DNA of 64,000 nt from Otatea glauca (taxonomy: Eukaryota > Streptophyta > Magnoliopsida > Poales > Poaceae): positions 51,538,743 to 51,602,742 of the forward strand of contig CM070723.1 in NCBI GenBank assembly GCA_036346275.1, read 5' to 3'. The position numbers and the translations under genes are program-made. The notes below the pieces were generated by a model. That model made no database searches and was not told the origin of the DNA. It saw only the letters and a list, made by a program, of their open reading frames with translations. Within the stretch, counting starts at the first letter, position 1. Each line of letters opens with the position of its first letter. This document shows positions 44,850 through 55,730 of this stretch, piece after piece.

Positions 44850-45235
44850 TTCATTCCCGTAGCCGCCAAGACATTTTATTCTCCGCGCGCGCAGCCTCGA
44901 TCCTAACCCTAGCTCTCGATCGGTTCCGTCGCCCCAGCAGCCCCCGCCGCCCCTCAGCCGGGCGACCTCCCCCACCGGCGCCGTTGCCCCACGGAGATCC
45001 TGCCGCCCTGCGGTAGGCGACCTCCCAGCGTGGCTGTCGCCACGGAGATCCTCGCCGCCCCCGTAGCTGGTCGATCTCTCCCACCGTCACCGTCACCCCA
45101 CAGAGCTCCCCATCGATGCCGCCCCTCTTCCCATCGCCGCCCCACTCCGCCGACTCCTCCCGTCGGCTCGTGCTCCGCCCGCCTCCCTTCGGCTCCGTTA
45201 GTTCCTGCGCCGCCTCCTCTGAGCTAAGGTAAAAT
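44850..45235 (+). promoter_or_regulatory. GC-rich leader exon of the second gene, third CACTA
   Basis: Starts after the internal array with CTTCATTCCCGTAGCC and runs through CCGCC-rich sequence to a GAGCTAAG|GTAAAA donor at 45235. Long frames on both strands here have no domain. It corresponds to the leader exons at 31771-31980 and 22852-23115. Confidence 0.5.
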
Positions 45236-46340
45236 GCATAACATCATTTGCTAAAAATTTTGTCAAGGATTTCATTCTAAGAATCTGTTATGTGTTTTTG
45301 CTGTTAAGGATAAAACATATATATACGCGTGTGTGTGGGCGCGCACAAATAGCACTTCTCATAATGACAGGAGACATGAATTACTTCTATTGCAATGAAT
45401 TAAAAGTGCATTAAAACCGCCATGGATTCAGAGTCTCACTGCTCTAATAGTCTAATATGCACACAATACAATTTATTTGAAGAAAAAACATAAGTGCAAG
45501 CTTTTGTTGGATGTACTGAGTTAAAAAAAGATGCAATTGCAGCTGTCCAATTTGTGTGTTCAGTTGCTCAAGAGTATGTTAAAGTCACTAGCATATCCTT
45601 CAAATATATGTCAGTTATTAGGAACTGTTTTTTTTTCAGGATGATATGTGCTTACCATTTAGCACTACCAATAGTCCAATACCATTGTCCCATTCTCATG
45701 CCATTGTTCAAGGAAAGCTTGGTTCTACATAGTAAACTCAATGACTTGTGCTCTATATTTACAAGTTCCAAATGGAGTAGTATGTTAGGCTATGCTGTCT
45801 TTTGGAAAAGCCTCTCTGTTTGTCTACTTCTCCTCTTTCGATAGAATAATTAATTAAAGCCTACCACTTTTCCTGTAAGCATATTTGGAGACTGTATATA
45901 GTTCTGTTCCACACTGGGTAGATCCCAACAAGTTTCCTAACTCAACTCTGCTTGTACCAGCGATATGTAGCTGTGGCTATGCCGTATGATGCAAATTGAA
46001 CTGAAGTTGCCATAGTCTCGTTGTCTCACTCATAGATTGATTATTCAGTTATTTTAGTCTTTCCAGTGCCTGATTTCATTTCATTTCCCAAGCAAAAATG
46101 ATACTTCATCTTGTTATCAGAGTCTTTTGGTGAATTATATTGATTATATCCATTCTTGTAAATTATGGTTGCCTTTTCAGCTACGAATAATTCCTCTTGT
46201 TGAAGCTACAGCTAGCAAGCATTGCATTTAGCTCATTTGCATTTGGTCTATCTGCTGAGTTAATCTATTAGATTGTAAAATCAATTCTTGATGGTTTTAC
46301 TTGTGTGTGCTCTAATGAGTGTATACATAATTGTCTGCAG
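45236..46340 (+). other. Intron-like captured or leader DNA
   Basis: AT-rich sequence between the donor at 45235 and the CTGCAG acceptor before 46341. The frame 45494-45844 has no domain I recognise. Confidence 0.35.
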
Positions 46341-46440
46341 AAAACCTTGGAGAAGTTTTACATGGAGATCACATCGAGAACTCCCTTTATCATTATACTT
46401 GGTTGTTAAAATGGGCAGGACAGTAGAAAGATCATTAAGG
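46341..46440 (+). pseudogene. Captured exon resembling TM9SF/EMP70
   Basis: After a TTGTCTGCAG acceptor the frame reads ENLGEVLHGDHIENSLY, close to the conserved luminal N-terminal segment of plant transmembrane-9 superfamily (EMP70) proteins. The following residues no longer fit and a TAG ends the frame near 46424. The identification rests on one short motif. Confidence 0.5.
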
Positions 46441-46554
46441 CAAGTGTTTAAAATCATTTAGCAATATCTTATAGTCATTCTCTATTTCAACATGAATTTT
46501 CAAGTTGCGAACTTTGTTGTATTACTTCAGTTGATTGGTCAATTTTAAACAAGT

Positions 46555-49500
46555 TGTAAGGCCCCTATTTTTGATAATAAATATCAACAATGGGTACCAT
46601 GTGCATACAGTACTAGTCCCATGATCAGTAGCTAGTACGCACAATTACAAATTGATATCACAGTCACACATAAGCTTTATTACACAGCGGAAGCAAAGTT
46701 ACATAATATTTTTACAATACCAAAAGTAGAAACCACAGTGGAGACAACTTCTTGTAGTATGCCTTTTCAACACAGTGTCCCACAGGCAACTGACAGGGTA
46801 AAATCCTAGAAGAATTCATTGTTAATTTCCCCGAATCCTGTATCAACGTACAAGTCATCGGGACAGTCTGATTCTTCACCTAAAATATCAACTAGGCAAG
46901 TTGAGTACTTACGTACTCGCAAGACTTTGACAAATCCTATAATACATGCAGGGTATTTCAATGGAAAGGCTGTTATGGTTAATTTGCATAAAGCCAGTTT
47001 GAAATGTAAATACAGAATAGTAGATTGCAAACAAAATTTTAAGTAAAAGCAATTTCACATGTAGAATAACAGTATGTAAATACGAATAAGTGAAATCACG
47101 AACCTGGTTACTATGACCATACCCACGAACCATTTTCCACCAACACATGGTAGAAATCACCGACACGGTGGAAACCATATTTTATAAAAATAAAAACAAC
47201 TAACTATGTGATGACTTTACCAAGTGCCCATTACCATGGGCGCGGCTAATCGATTAGTTTTATTCTCTATAGAGATATACAGCTTTCCCCACAAGTCATG
47301 GCTGTCTTTGTGCAATCGATATTAGCACACTTCCTTTGGTGTGCCGCAGAGAGTCATGATATAACCGTTACATTATTTAATCCTGACTTTGCACCAGCAC
47401 GGTGTCGATAAACCCATTCTGTGGTGGAAGGACTCAGAGCATAGAAATAATGGAACTCCCCACAGTATGGCGTACATCGTTACATTGGTAAACGTTTATT
47501 CCATGATCACCTCGGTGTGGACGCCCCTTCGAGCAATCCATTAAGAAACAGCTCGTACTACTCCAACCTTCCAAGTGGAAAGCCAATTTTAAATAACTTA
47601 ATAAGTTAGAGCTGTCCCATACCAGCACTTGTGGTTGTATGATAATTCTTGGCCTGAAAACAACCCGTAGTTCGGTCCTTAATCCGACACGGGCAATAGA
47701 CCACCCCTACACTACGTGCAAAGTCATGCACTTTCGGCTATTGCCAATAATTGCCCGCATCTAAACCATAGTTTTATTTTCATTTTCATCAAAAATACCA
47801 ATCATAAGGTCATACCCATTAAATGTTATATCCAATATTTTTAATCATATCAAAGTTTTATGTTGTTTTAAGCATGGCTAAGCATGTTACTAAGTGTAAG
47901 TAACCCAAATTGACATCAAGTACTGTCTATATTATTCTAGGGTTATCAAGGTTCACAAATCCATACTTATCAAGGAAGTTCTATGTAGCTATAGGTACAA
48001 CTACCAATTCCCATAATACAACAGACTTTAATAAAAGTAACTATGTAGTGAAACATTTAATGAAAATATTTAGAAAACTAGGATCAATATGATCAAAGGG
48101 GTGCTTGCCTTGTTGATTATCTTCAACGTCGAACTCCTGGTCGTCGACTATATCAGACTCGTCGGGCTCTACACGTCGTTCGGCAACATAGCAAATAACA
48201 AATTTTAATAGGGCAAAAAGAAGTCAGATGGAAGGATTCAAATCAAATAGATTTCATAATTCAGGAATAATTGCATGGATTATTTATTCTTATTATTTGA
48301 TTTAAAGGACTTAATTTATTTGGACTATTATTGAACCATTTTACTATATATTTAACAACTCAAAATTTTCTTATAACAAACCCTAAGTATTTTTACATAT
48401 TCAGATTCCTGAGGTTACAAGGAGTCTAATAAAATTTATTTTGCTAAATTTTGTGGTAATTTGCAAAAATTCTATATATGACATTTTTCTAGCTCTTTCT
48501 TTAAATTTTGAATTTAAAATTTAAAAATAGTTCACTTTTAAAGTGTTTTTGCATATTCTGAATCTATATGATTTATTATGAATTTATAAATTTGTTTCAT
48601 CAAATTTGGATTTGAAATGCCCAAGATATGAACTATTGAATATTCTAGGTTTTGAAAATACTAAAAATCGGGAAATTACCGAAAACGGAAAGTGCGCTTT
48701 TGCGGAGAAAAGGCACTTTCCCATTTCGGCTCACGTTGGGCTGAGGCGTTGACGGCTGGGCCCCAGATGGCAGTGGCATTCCTCGCGTGCGGCAAACCGT
48801 GGGCCCGGGTGGCGTGGCAACGCTGCGCCTAGCGGACCAGCGAACCGCGAGACACGTGCGGCTGACGAGTGGGTCCCGCTTGGTAGTGACTCACGCATCG
48901 CGCGAATGACTACGGCTGACATCCGGTCCCAGCGGCGACTTCGAGCGAGGAGACTTTGCGAAGCTTCGCCGGCGGCCTTGCCGGGGTGAAGGAATGGATT
49001 CCACGGAGAGCTTCAGGAGGTCCGTGCGCACACGTGGGTGGTCGCGCGGTGGCCAGAGATGGTCCGCAGCGGCACACCACCGTGTGGGTGCGGCGGCGGC
49101 CATGGCCGATCGACGGTGCGGAGGAAGAGGGGTGCGGCGTGCTAGGGCAATGGGAAGGTGAGCTTCACGGGGTTCACGCGCAACTAGGGGATGCCTTTTT
49201 GGTTGACGACCATAAAGAAAATCAGCACGCCACTGAGGGGCTGCGGTGGTCGCCATGACCGGGCGGCGAAGAAGCTAAACAAGGGGGTTTTGGTGCTCAT
49301 TTTCACTGGTTAAAGCATCATCAGATCTTAGTGATTCCATTTTTGGGCTTGGCAAGGAAAATGAATACCGAGAGAGGTTCTCACCGAGCATGGCTACGAC
49401 AGATGGAGGAGCTCGTCGCAGAGGCTTGCCGGAGAAGATGGGTCCCAATTGGGGTCAGGGACGAGGATTAGGCGCTACGGAGAAGCTTTGTGCTGAATGG

Positions 49501-50637
49501 CTTGATGTGGGGTAGACTGGTCGAGTTGCTTGCGGTTTCCTCCTTTTCTCTTATTTCGCCAGAGCTAGAGGGGATGGGGCGATTTCAGGCGGAACGACGA
49601 CCGGGAGAGCAATGCACAGCGGAATGGTAACTAATGGTACTTATAGCTAGCGAAGTCGATCGGCAATTACCTGAGGTTCGTTCGGTGGTGGTTGGCGTCG
49701 GAGAGAGCAGAGAGGAGAGGGAGAAGAACGCACGAGGGGCTGACATGTGGGGGCTAGCTGGCAGAGGGAGGTCGGCAAAGGGCACCTGGCAGCTCGGGCC
49801 CACACGTCAGCGAAAGAGAAATGCCAGCTCGGGTAGAGTTCTGGACAGACCGAGATAATTCTAATAGCTTAAACCGTCAATTGGACTTAGATTTTTATGA
49901 AATTTTTAACCAAGTCGGCAAGGCAAATATAAACATCCTGTAAAATTTCCAAGTAAAAACTTCAATTAAAAATTTTATTAAAATTCTGACAATGGGGCTT
50001 CTCCATTTCTGCCGATTCTATTTTATATTTAATTGATGACTTAAAATTGGTCAAGATTTTATAAAACTTTTTATGGAGGCTGGAAATAGTATTATACACC
50101 TTATATAAAATTTTAAGATTTGTATACTTATTATTTAATTTTTAATAATTCTGACATTACTATTTTCCACTTTATTTCTTCTCTGTTTTTGAATTTTTAA
50201 AATTATAAAATATAATATTTAATTTTTTACATTTTTATCGGAGGTAGTTACTATTCTTATGTCAGCAAGGTAAAAATTTTAACCCATGATAGCTTCTTGA
50301 GAATTCCACAAAAATCTATTACCTTCTGCCCTGATTTTCCTTTCACATGCTTTTGCTTTGATTAAATTATATTTTAATTAGTCCAGGTCTACAACCGCCA
50401 TAATCTGGCTCTAGAGAGCTCTTAACATTTTATTATGATTTTTTTCAGATTTTTGTTGGCTTGGTATTTTTATCTTTTTACTTTTTCCATTTGACTATAT
50501 CCTTAATTTACTTTCTTTTATTAGAGAAATACCAAAAGAATTTACAATAATTCAAGAACAGCCAGAAAATACAAGAATAATTCACACAAATATTTTAGAT
50601 ATTATATTTCTTATTTTATTAATTTTGGGCTGTTACA
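46555..50637 (-). mobile_element. Large solo LTR, copy 2 (about 4.1 kb)
   Basis: Starts TGTAAGGCCCC, ends GGGCTGTTACA, flanked by CAAGT (46550-46554 and 50638-50642). No gag or pol inside. On the minus strand a TATA box GCTATAAGTA lies at about 49648-49638, followed by a GC-rich leader, and two acidic segments at about 48170-48109 and 46879-46800 match copy 3. Divergence between the copies is substantial. Confidence 0.85.
46757..48170 (-). CDS. Short acidic spliced frame in LTR copy 2 (uncertain)
   Basis: Exon a reads VEPDESDIVDDQEFDVEDNQ and ends CAAG|GCAAGC at 48109, a GC-type donor. Exon b starts after TTTTAG at 46879 and reads EESDCPDDLYVDTGFGEIN then NEF, and with one frame change continues SRILPCQLPVG. 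The same order, splice-like sites and residues occur in copy 3 and, more decayed, in copies 1 and 4. Function unknown; it may be an LTR-encoded leader peptide or a cryptic host-like exon pair. Confidence 0.35.
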
Positions 50638-50642
50638 CAAGT

Positions 50643-50915
50643 CATGTTATAAGCTAACATTTGTTATATAATCAATCCATTTTTAAATTATTTAACAAAT
50701 TAGTATTATGCCTTGTTGAGTTTATATCTAGTCAAGTGGCCATAAAAACACCAATTAATCACAAGGTATATCCAACTAAAACTGTCACAACCAAAAGGTG
50801 ATCCTAGCTATGCTGCATCTTTTAGCTGGAAACACACAGAAACTTCAGAGACAAGATACATTGTTTTGACCTTGACCATCAAAATAGAAAAATATAACAT
50901 AGTGATGTAGTATAC
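50643..50915. other. Captured intron or spacer, third CACTA
   Basis: AT-rich DNA between the solo LTR and the kinase exon. It may be the intron downstream of that exon on the minus strand. No coding trace. Confidence 0.35.
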
Positions 50916-51105
50916 CTGGAGTGTCCTTACACGCTCCCATAGAGGAGGTAAATCAGTTAAGATACTCTTCATTGTCAATTTTGGAGGTTTTGCATTTTTG
51001 AAAAATTAATGCTTTAGCAACTTCTCAGCTGTTGGCCCCTTTGTTTGATCTTTGACCAAGCACATTGCAACCATCTCTTTAAATGACTTATCAGAATTGA
51101 AAATG
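50916..51105 (-). pseudogene. Captured exon of a STE20-type protein kinase
   Basis: The minus strand reads FNSDKSFKEMVAMCLVKD, QTKGPTAEKLLKH, a TAA (51008-51006), then FFKNAKPPKLTMKSILTDLP and LWERVRTLQ. This is the end of the kinase domain and the start of the tail of plant STE20/germinal-centre-type (OSR1/BLUS1-like) kinases. An AG acceptor lies at 51106 and a GTATAC donor at 50915, so it was captured as genomic DNA. The stop and the truncation make it non-coding. Confidence 0.75.
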
Positions 51106-51300
51106 CTTAATTAGAAAGGTAAACAATAGAATATAATATATGTTAGATTTGGAGCTTAATGAAGTCAAAATATAATATAAAGTGTTTGTGTTCTGTGAAT
51201 GTGATATATGCATAATGTGTGTAATCTATGTTGTTTGAATGTGATATGAGCATACTGTGTGAAATATGTGCTGATTTATGAGGGTGAATTAGAAAACAAC
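51106..51300. other. AT-rich spacer before the right array
   Basis: No feature is visible. The frame 51259-51525 runs into the array and is not a gene. Confidence 0.35.
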
Positions 51301-51304
51301 ACAC

Positions 51305-51605
51305 CCATTCTCTATCACTTCTTTCTAAAAAGCGATGGGTTCTTTCTAAAAAGCGATAGAGATGGCCCCATCATCTCTATCGATTCTTATAAAGAAGCGA
51401 TAGAGATGATTGTGTTATCTCTATCGGTAAGAAGCGATAGAGATGAGGGGACCATCACTATCGGTTCTTACAAAGAACCGATAAAGATGACCCTTTCATC
51501 ACAATCGGGCAAGAACCAACTGTGATAGCGCCGCCTCATCACTGTCTAATGACTTTGTGTCACAACAGAACCGACTGTGATGACGAAAAAGAACCGATTG
51601 TGATG
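51305..51605. repeat. Third CACTA right terminal array
   Basis: Motifs CTCTATCGATTCTTATAAAG and AAGCGATAGAGATG, with CATCACTATCGGTTCTTAC near 51455. Units are more variable than on the left side: the N4 position shows CTAT, TCTAT-type and CAAT variants. Confidence 0.82.
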
Positions 51606-51698
51606 TATATTCTTGTAGTAGTGTATGCAATTGTTGATAAATTCAAATCATGCATAATTACTGTTCAACATCAAGAATGAAAAAACTGGTGGCACGTA

Positions 51699-52504
51699 TA
51701 GAGGTGGGCACTTGGGCCGGGCTCTTTTGGGCCGGCCCGAGGCACGACGTTACGGCCCGGCACGAAGCCCGACCTGACACGAAGTGGGCTGTGCCGGGCC
51801 GGCACAACACTGTAGCATGGGCCTTGCCGGGCCTGAGAATCGGGCACGATGGGCGGCCCGGCATGGCATGATACTGTAGAATAGGCTGTATCGTGCCCGA
51901 TAACCCTGGACGTGAGGAAGAAGCCTAGCATGAAGGTCACCGACTTATAGAGTATGACCGCCATGGATGCAAGGAGTAGCATGAACGCCACTCCTATCGC
52001 CGGCACCTGAGAGAGACGGACAAAACGGAGGAGAGATTGAGAGACGGTGCAAGAAGATGCTCTCTCTCGCTCGTCCCTCTCAATCTCTCTCAGCTCTTTC
52101 TCTCACCCGTCTCTCTCAATCTCTCTCGCCTGTCTCGCTCACTCTCTTTCTCGCCAATTGCCTCCTCTCTCGCCCGTGTTGAGCACATTTCGCTCGCTCT
52201 ATATAACTGTAATAATAATAAATTTTAGTTCCTTTTCTCATAATATTTGAATCTACTGCCTCAACTCCATGCGTTTTCGGCTACTTTCCTCTCGTTGCAA
52301 TAGTGCAAATGGGTGGGCACTGGGCCGACGCACTTCAGCGAGCCTGGCGCAAATGGACCGTGCCTGGGCTCACCAAAGACGAGCCGGACCGGCACAGCAC
52401 GGCACGGCGGGCAAGACGGGCTATAACGGCCCGGCACGGTTCAGACACAAAGCACGATGGGCCCGTGCCGGACCGGCCCGGCCCGACACGACGCCCACCT
52501 CTAG
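51699..52504. mobile_element. Non-autonomous hAT element, 806 bp
   Basis: TAGAGGTGGGC at the left and GCCCACCTCTA at the right are inverted. The 8-bp flanks GGCACGTA and GGCACTTA differ at one position. The interior is GGCCCGGC-rich near the ends and CT-rich in the middle, with no transposase. It is the complete relative of the truncated copy at 8953-9584. Confidence 0.82.
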
Positions 52505-52512
52505 GCACTTAC

Positions 52513-53029
52513 ACCACTGCAGGAGGCAGCGCCGAGCCTGAAAGCCGTCAAGACGTCGGACCCCGTGTGTCCAGCAGACGGTGGCAGCGGCGGCCACATG
52601 CCTGCGCTTCGGTTGCGGCGATGGCTCCCGCGCGCACGCTTCGAAGCGGCGGCGACAAGCGCCTGAAGAGCTTGCCCTCGACGGCGGCGGAGCACGAAGT
52701 GACGACGACGCTCATGCGCGGCGCGCGGAGAAACTGACAGCAGAGCGCCCAACGTGACCGTATTCCGCACCCACCGCCTCGTATTCTACGCCCGATAGTT
52801 GTGCCCGTGCAAAATGACGGCGGCGCCCACAGCGCCCTCGGTGTCCTCTTCGAAGGCGGCACCCACAACGGAGACAACGATACCCTGATGGCTTGTGCCT
52901 CGACGGAAGTGCGCCCGAAGCGCCCATGCACGCTCTACGACGATGGTGGCCAGCGATAGAACAGCCGAAGCACCGACGCTCAGTAAAGTTGGCGCCAGGC
53001 ACGTCCGTACGCTTCGACAGTAGCTGCAA
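52513..53029 (+). other. Copia copy B leader, GC-rich part
   Basis: This GC-rich DNA between the hAT and the LINE continues the copy B leader. Long frames on both strands (52303-52737 plus, 52548-52931 and 52712-53103 minus) overlap and have no domain. Confidence 0.5.
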
Positions 53030-53652
53030 AAGATCTTCCTCTGGCTTGCACAATATAACCGCTTATAGACAGCACAGCGTTTGCAAATTAGGGGATAGCC
53101 CAATCAATATTTTTACCCTATGTGCTGCCGGAACCTAGAAACGGTTTTCCACCTCTTCATCGACTGCCCCAAAGCTTGGTAGCTGTGGTCATCCATAGCA
53201 TGCTGGGTTCGCATGCCATCTCTACAGACGGACCGATGGCGCTTACCTGCTGATCTTGAACATTGAAACCTTTGGCTTTTAAACTGTACATCGAACCTTC
53301 GGAAAGGGGTTAAAACCCTCATTATCCTCACTTGTTGGTGCTGGTGGAAAGAGCGCAACAACAGAGTTTTTCGAGCCGTTTGCGCAACGCACGAAGAAAT
53401 CGTTCAATCAATCAAAGATGAGGTCTTCAATTGGATTTTCGCAAGAAAGAAACATCTTAAAAATCTGTTAAATCATCCGCCCTAGGGTTGTACTTGCGTT
53501 TTGGTTCTTACTCTTTTCTTTCTAATGATGTCTGTCTTTTCTATCTGTCTTTCTACCTCTGATACAGTCTCCTACACCTTGTAAGCTATTAAAACCTTGT
53601 ACCGCTTTTCCCTTTCTCTTTTTTTAACCGTAGCCCGGCTGTGTTAAAAAAA
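53030..53652 (+). mobile_element. 5'-truncated L1-type LINE tail
   Basis: The frame shows CCRNLETVFHLFIDCPKAW (zf-RVT-like, Cys-Cys-His-Cys), ILTCWCWWKERNNRVF and EEIVQSIKDEVFNWI, ending at a stop near 53484. This is the C-terminal end of plant L1-like reverse transcriptase proteins. A 3' tail with A-runs ends at 53652. It is flanked by the 13-bp duplication ACAGTAGCTGCAA at 53017-53029 and 53653-53665. Two in-frame stops and the missing 5' part show it is dead. Confidence 0.85.
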
Positions 53653-53665
53653 ACAGTAGCTGCAA

Positions 53666-54789
53666 CCGCGCCCAGTAGCATCAGTGGCACCGCCCTGCTC
53701 CTGTGGCGGCGCTTGCACCCGCGGAGACTTCCTAGCGAACGGCGTTCCAGCAGCGTCGGCGACATTGGCCTACTCCCGTGGCGGCTCTTGCGCTCGTGGT
53801 TGCTCCCCGGCAAATCGTGGCCCAGCAGCGTCGGCAGTGACCGCTTCAACGCCCGCGAAAGCTTCCTGCAGAAGATGAGCCAGTGGTGGCTAGGGTTAGG
53901 AAACCCTAGCCGCTCGCATCTGATGTAGCGCTCGATCCTTTTTGCGGTTTGGATTTACCTAGCAGGCCGATTTAACCTTGCAGGCCGGACGACTGGTCGG
54001 CCTTGTGGGCCGGATCGGCCTTGCAGGCCAAACGGCAGGATTGGCCTGGCGGGCAGGATCGGCCTAGCAGGCCTGACTAACCATGGCCATTAATGGGCTC
54101 GTTGGGTAGGCCCCTGGGCATTTTCTAAAAAAATCAACCAGTTATGTTAAAATCCCATAAATTAGTTTTTAGGTATATGGACTTCCTTAATTTTTTAGTA
54201 TATTGATATTTATCACATATTGGAAGTTCCATACCCATGGGTTTATTTTTCTAGCATTATGTCATGTTTAATATGTGCTAAAAGTTAATTTCCTATCAGT
54301 AAGTAATTCTTCAAATTGCTTAATAATTAATGAAAAATTTGTGAAAAATTCTAGAAATATTGCAGAAAATTATATATAGCATTTTAGGAGATTAATTTCT
54401 CTGCATTTATTTTCTAGAATTATTCCATGATTAATTCATGTTGGAATTTATTTTTCTGTTATTCAGTAATTCTGAAAATTGTTTGGTAATTAATAAAAAG
54501 TTAAGAAAAATACTAGGAAAATTTTATATAACATATTGAAAGCTCCATATCTCTGGATTTATTGTCCTAGCATAATTCCATATTGATATATGTTGAAATT
54601 TATTTTCGTGTAACATGGTAATTGTGAAAATTGCTGGATAATTAGTGGAAAAGCTATGGAAATTGCTAGAAAAATTCTAGAAAATTTTAGATAATTATCT
54701 ATTGAATAGATATAAACCAAGTTTTATTGATTGAAGAGTGAGCATGCAATATAATATTTTTACCAGTAGTAAAAATTATTTTGCATAAA
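53666..54789 (+). other. Copia copy B leader, last part
   Basis: The GC-rich leader continues after the LINE. At about 53960-54090 there are several GGCCTTGCAGGCC-type repeats. From about 54150 the sequence matches the copy A leader (37480-38060). No gene. Confidence 0.55.
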
Positions 54790-55730
54790 TAGAAATAGGA
54801 TATGTTGGACATCACATAGAGTAAATTTATCAAGCTTGCCATAAATGGCAACAATTACCTTACCCTGGCAATGTATACTAAGATTAATTTGATAGCTCGA
54901 TCTTTTGAAGCTACTGTTTTCCTTGCCTGAAGCTGGTACCCTGGCTCTTCTCAAAGCCGCCAAATGTACGGCATTGCACCTCCTATGACACCATCTTTGT
55001 ATAGACTTGAAGGACAAATAGTTGATGAAAGATGACCAGTTGGTACTTTTGAATTCTTTGAAGGAAAAATATAACCAGCAAAAATCTATCCTGTTGCCAG
55101 AAGCATAAGACAGATGGATCCTCCTATGCTTTCAGGTTTTTAATTTTATGGCAACATATAATTATGCCATGCATAAGCTTGTCGACAAACTGATATTCTG
55201 TAACTAGAAAGTTATTGATGCCAAAATGATCGATAAGATATTGTGTACCTTCTACCCCTAATATGACGATAGTGCTAAAGAAATGAAGGGGATAAATAGA
55301 AGAATGGCATATTAGAAGGGGAAGAGGAAATCTATAGTGAAAAAGTAAAAGTGAAGGGCAAGGGGGCTTCCAAGAAGCAAGACTCAGCTAACAAGATTGC
55401 AAACCCCCGGCATAATCCAACTTTATGTAAGGATGCACTGTCCATTGGTCGTGCAACTATCACATCCCGAAGCTTGTGGTAGACCTTTACATGAGATCCA
55501 CTGAAAAAGTCAATAAGACTCGGGTAAACAATGTTGAATCATACTTCAATTTTCAACCTGTTGTTGACACGGATGCTGAGAAATATGATGATATGGTTCG
55601 TGAAATTATTAAGTTCAAGGAGTCCCAAGAGGACACCTACGTCTCATATGAAGACCTGAATTAGTCTCAAAGTATTCCTTAACTTTGCAATCTGTCAAAT
55701 GCCTTCACTGATCATAAGGAAGTGAAAAGA
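54790..55730 (+). pseudogene. Copia gag, copy B (broken)
   Basis: The start region reads ATGTTGGACATCACATAG, an early stop where copy A has MSDIVKREF. Later parts VDLYMRSTEKVNKTRVNN, YFNFQPVVDTDAEKYDDM and KFKESQEDTYVSYED (55476-55664) align with copy A. The zinc knuckle is not recognisable. After 55730 the sequence no longer follows copy A. Confidence 0.72.

Larger units (their letters stand above)
43097..51623 (+). mobile_element. Third CACTA element (CTAT motif family), transposase-less, with captured exons
   Basis: Termini are CACTACTACAGAATG at 43097 and TCTTGTAGTAGTG ending at 51623. The duplication TAT flanks it (43094-43096, 51624-51626). Left array, a promoter remnant without TNP2, a long internal array, a GC-rich leader exon, captured-gene fragments and the right array follow the plan of the other two elements. 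A 4.1-kb solo LTR (46555-50637) is nested. Without it the element is about 4.4 kb. It is non-autonomous, and the exon capture makes it a Pack-CACTA. Confidence 0.88.

Noticed and set aside
44851..45227. Several frames in the third element's GC-rich leader
   Set aside because: Same explanation as for 22863-23136. The corresponding exon in the other elements is non-coding.
52303..53103. Frames of 100-144 codons near the hAT and Copia B leader
   Set aside because: They cross the hAT boundary or overlap on both strands and have no domain.
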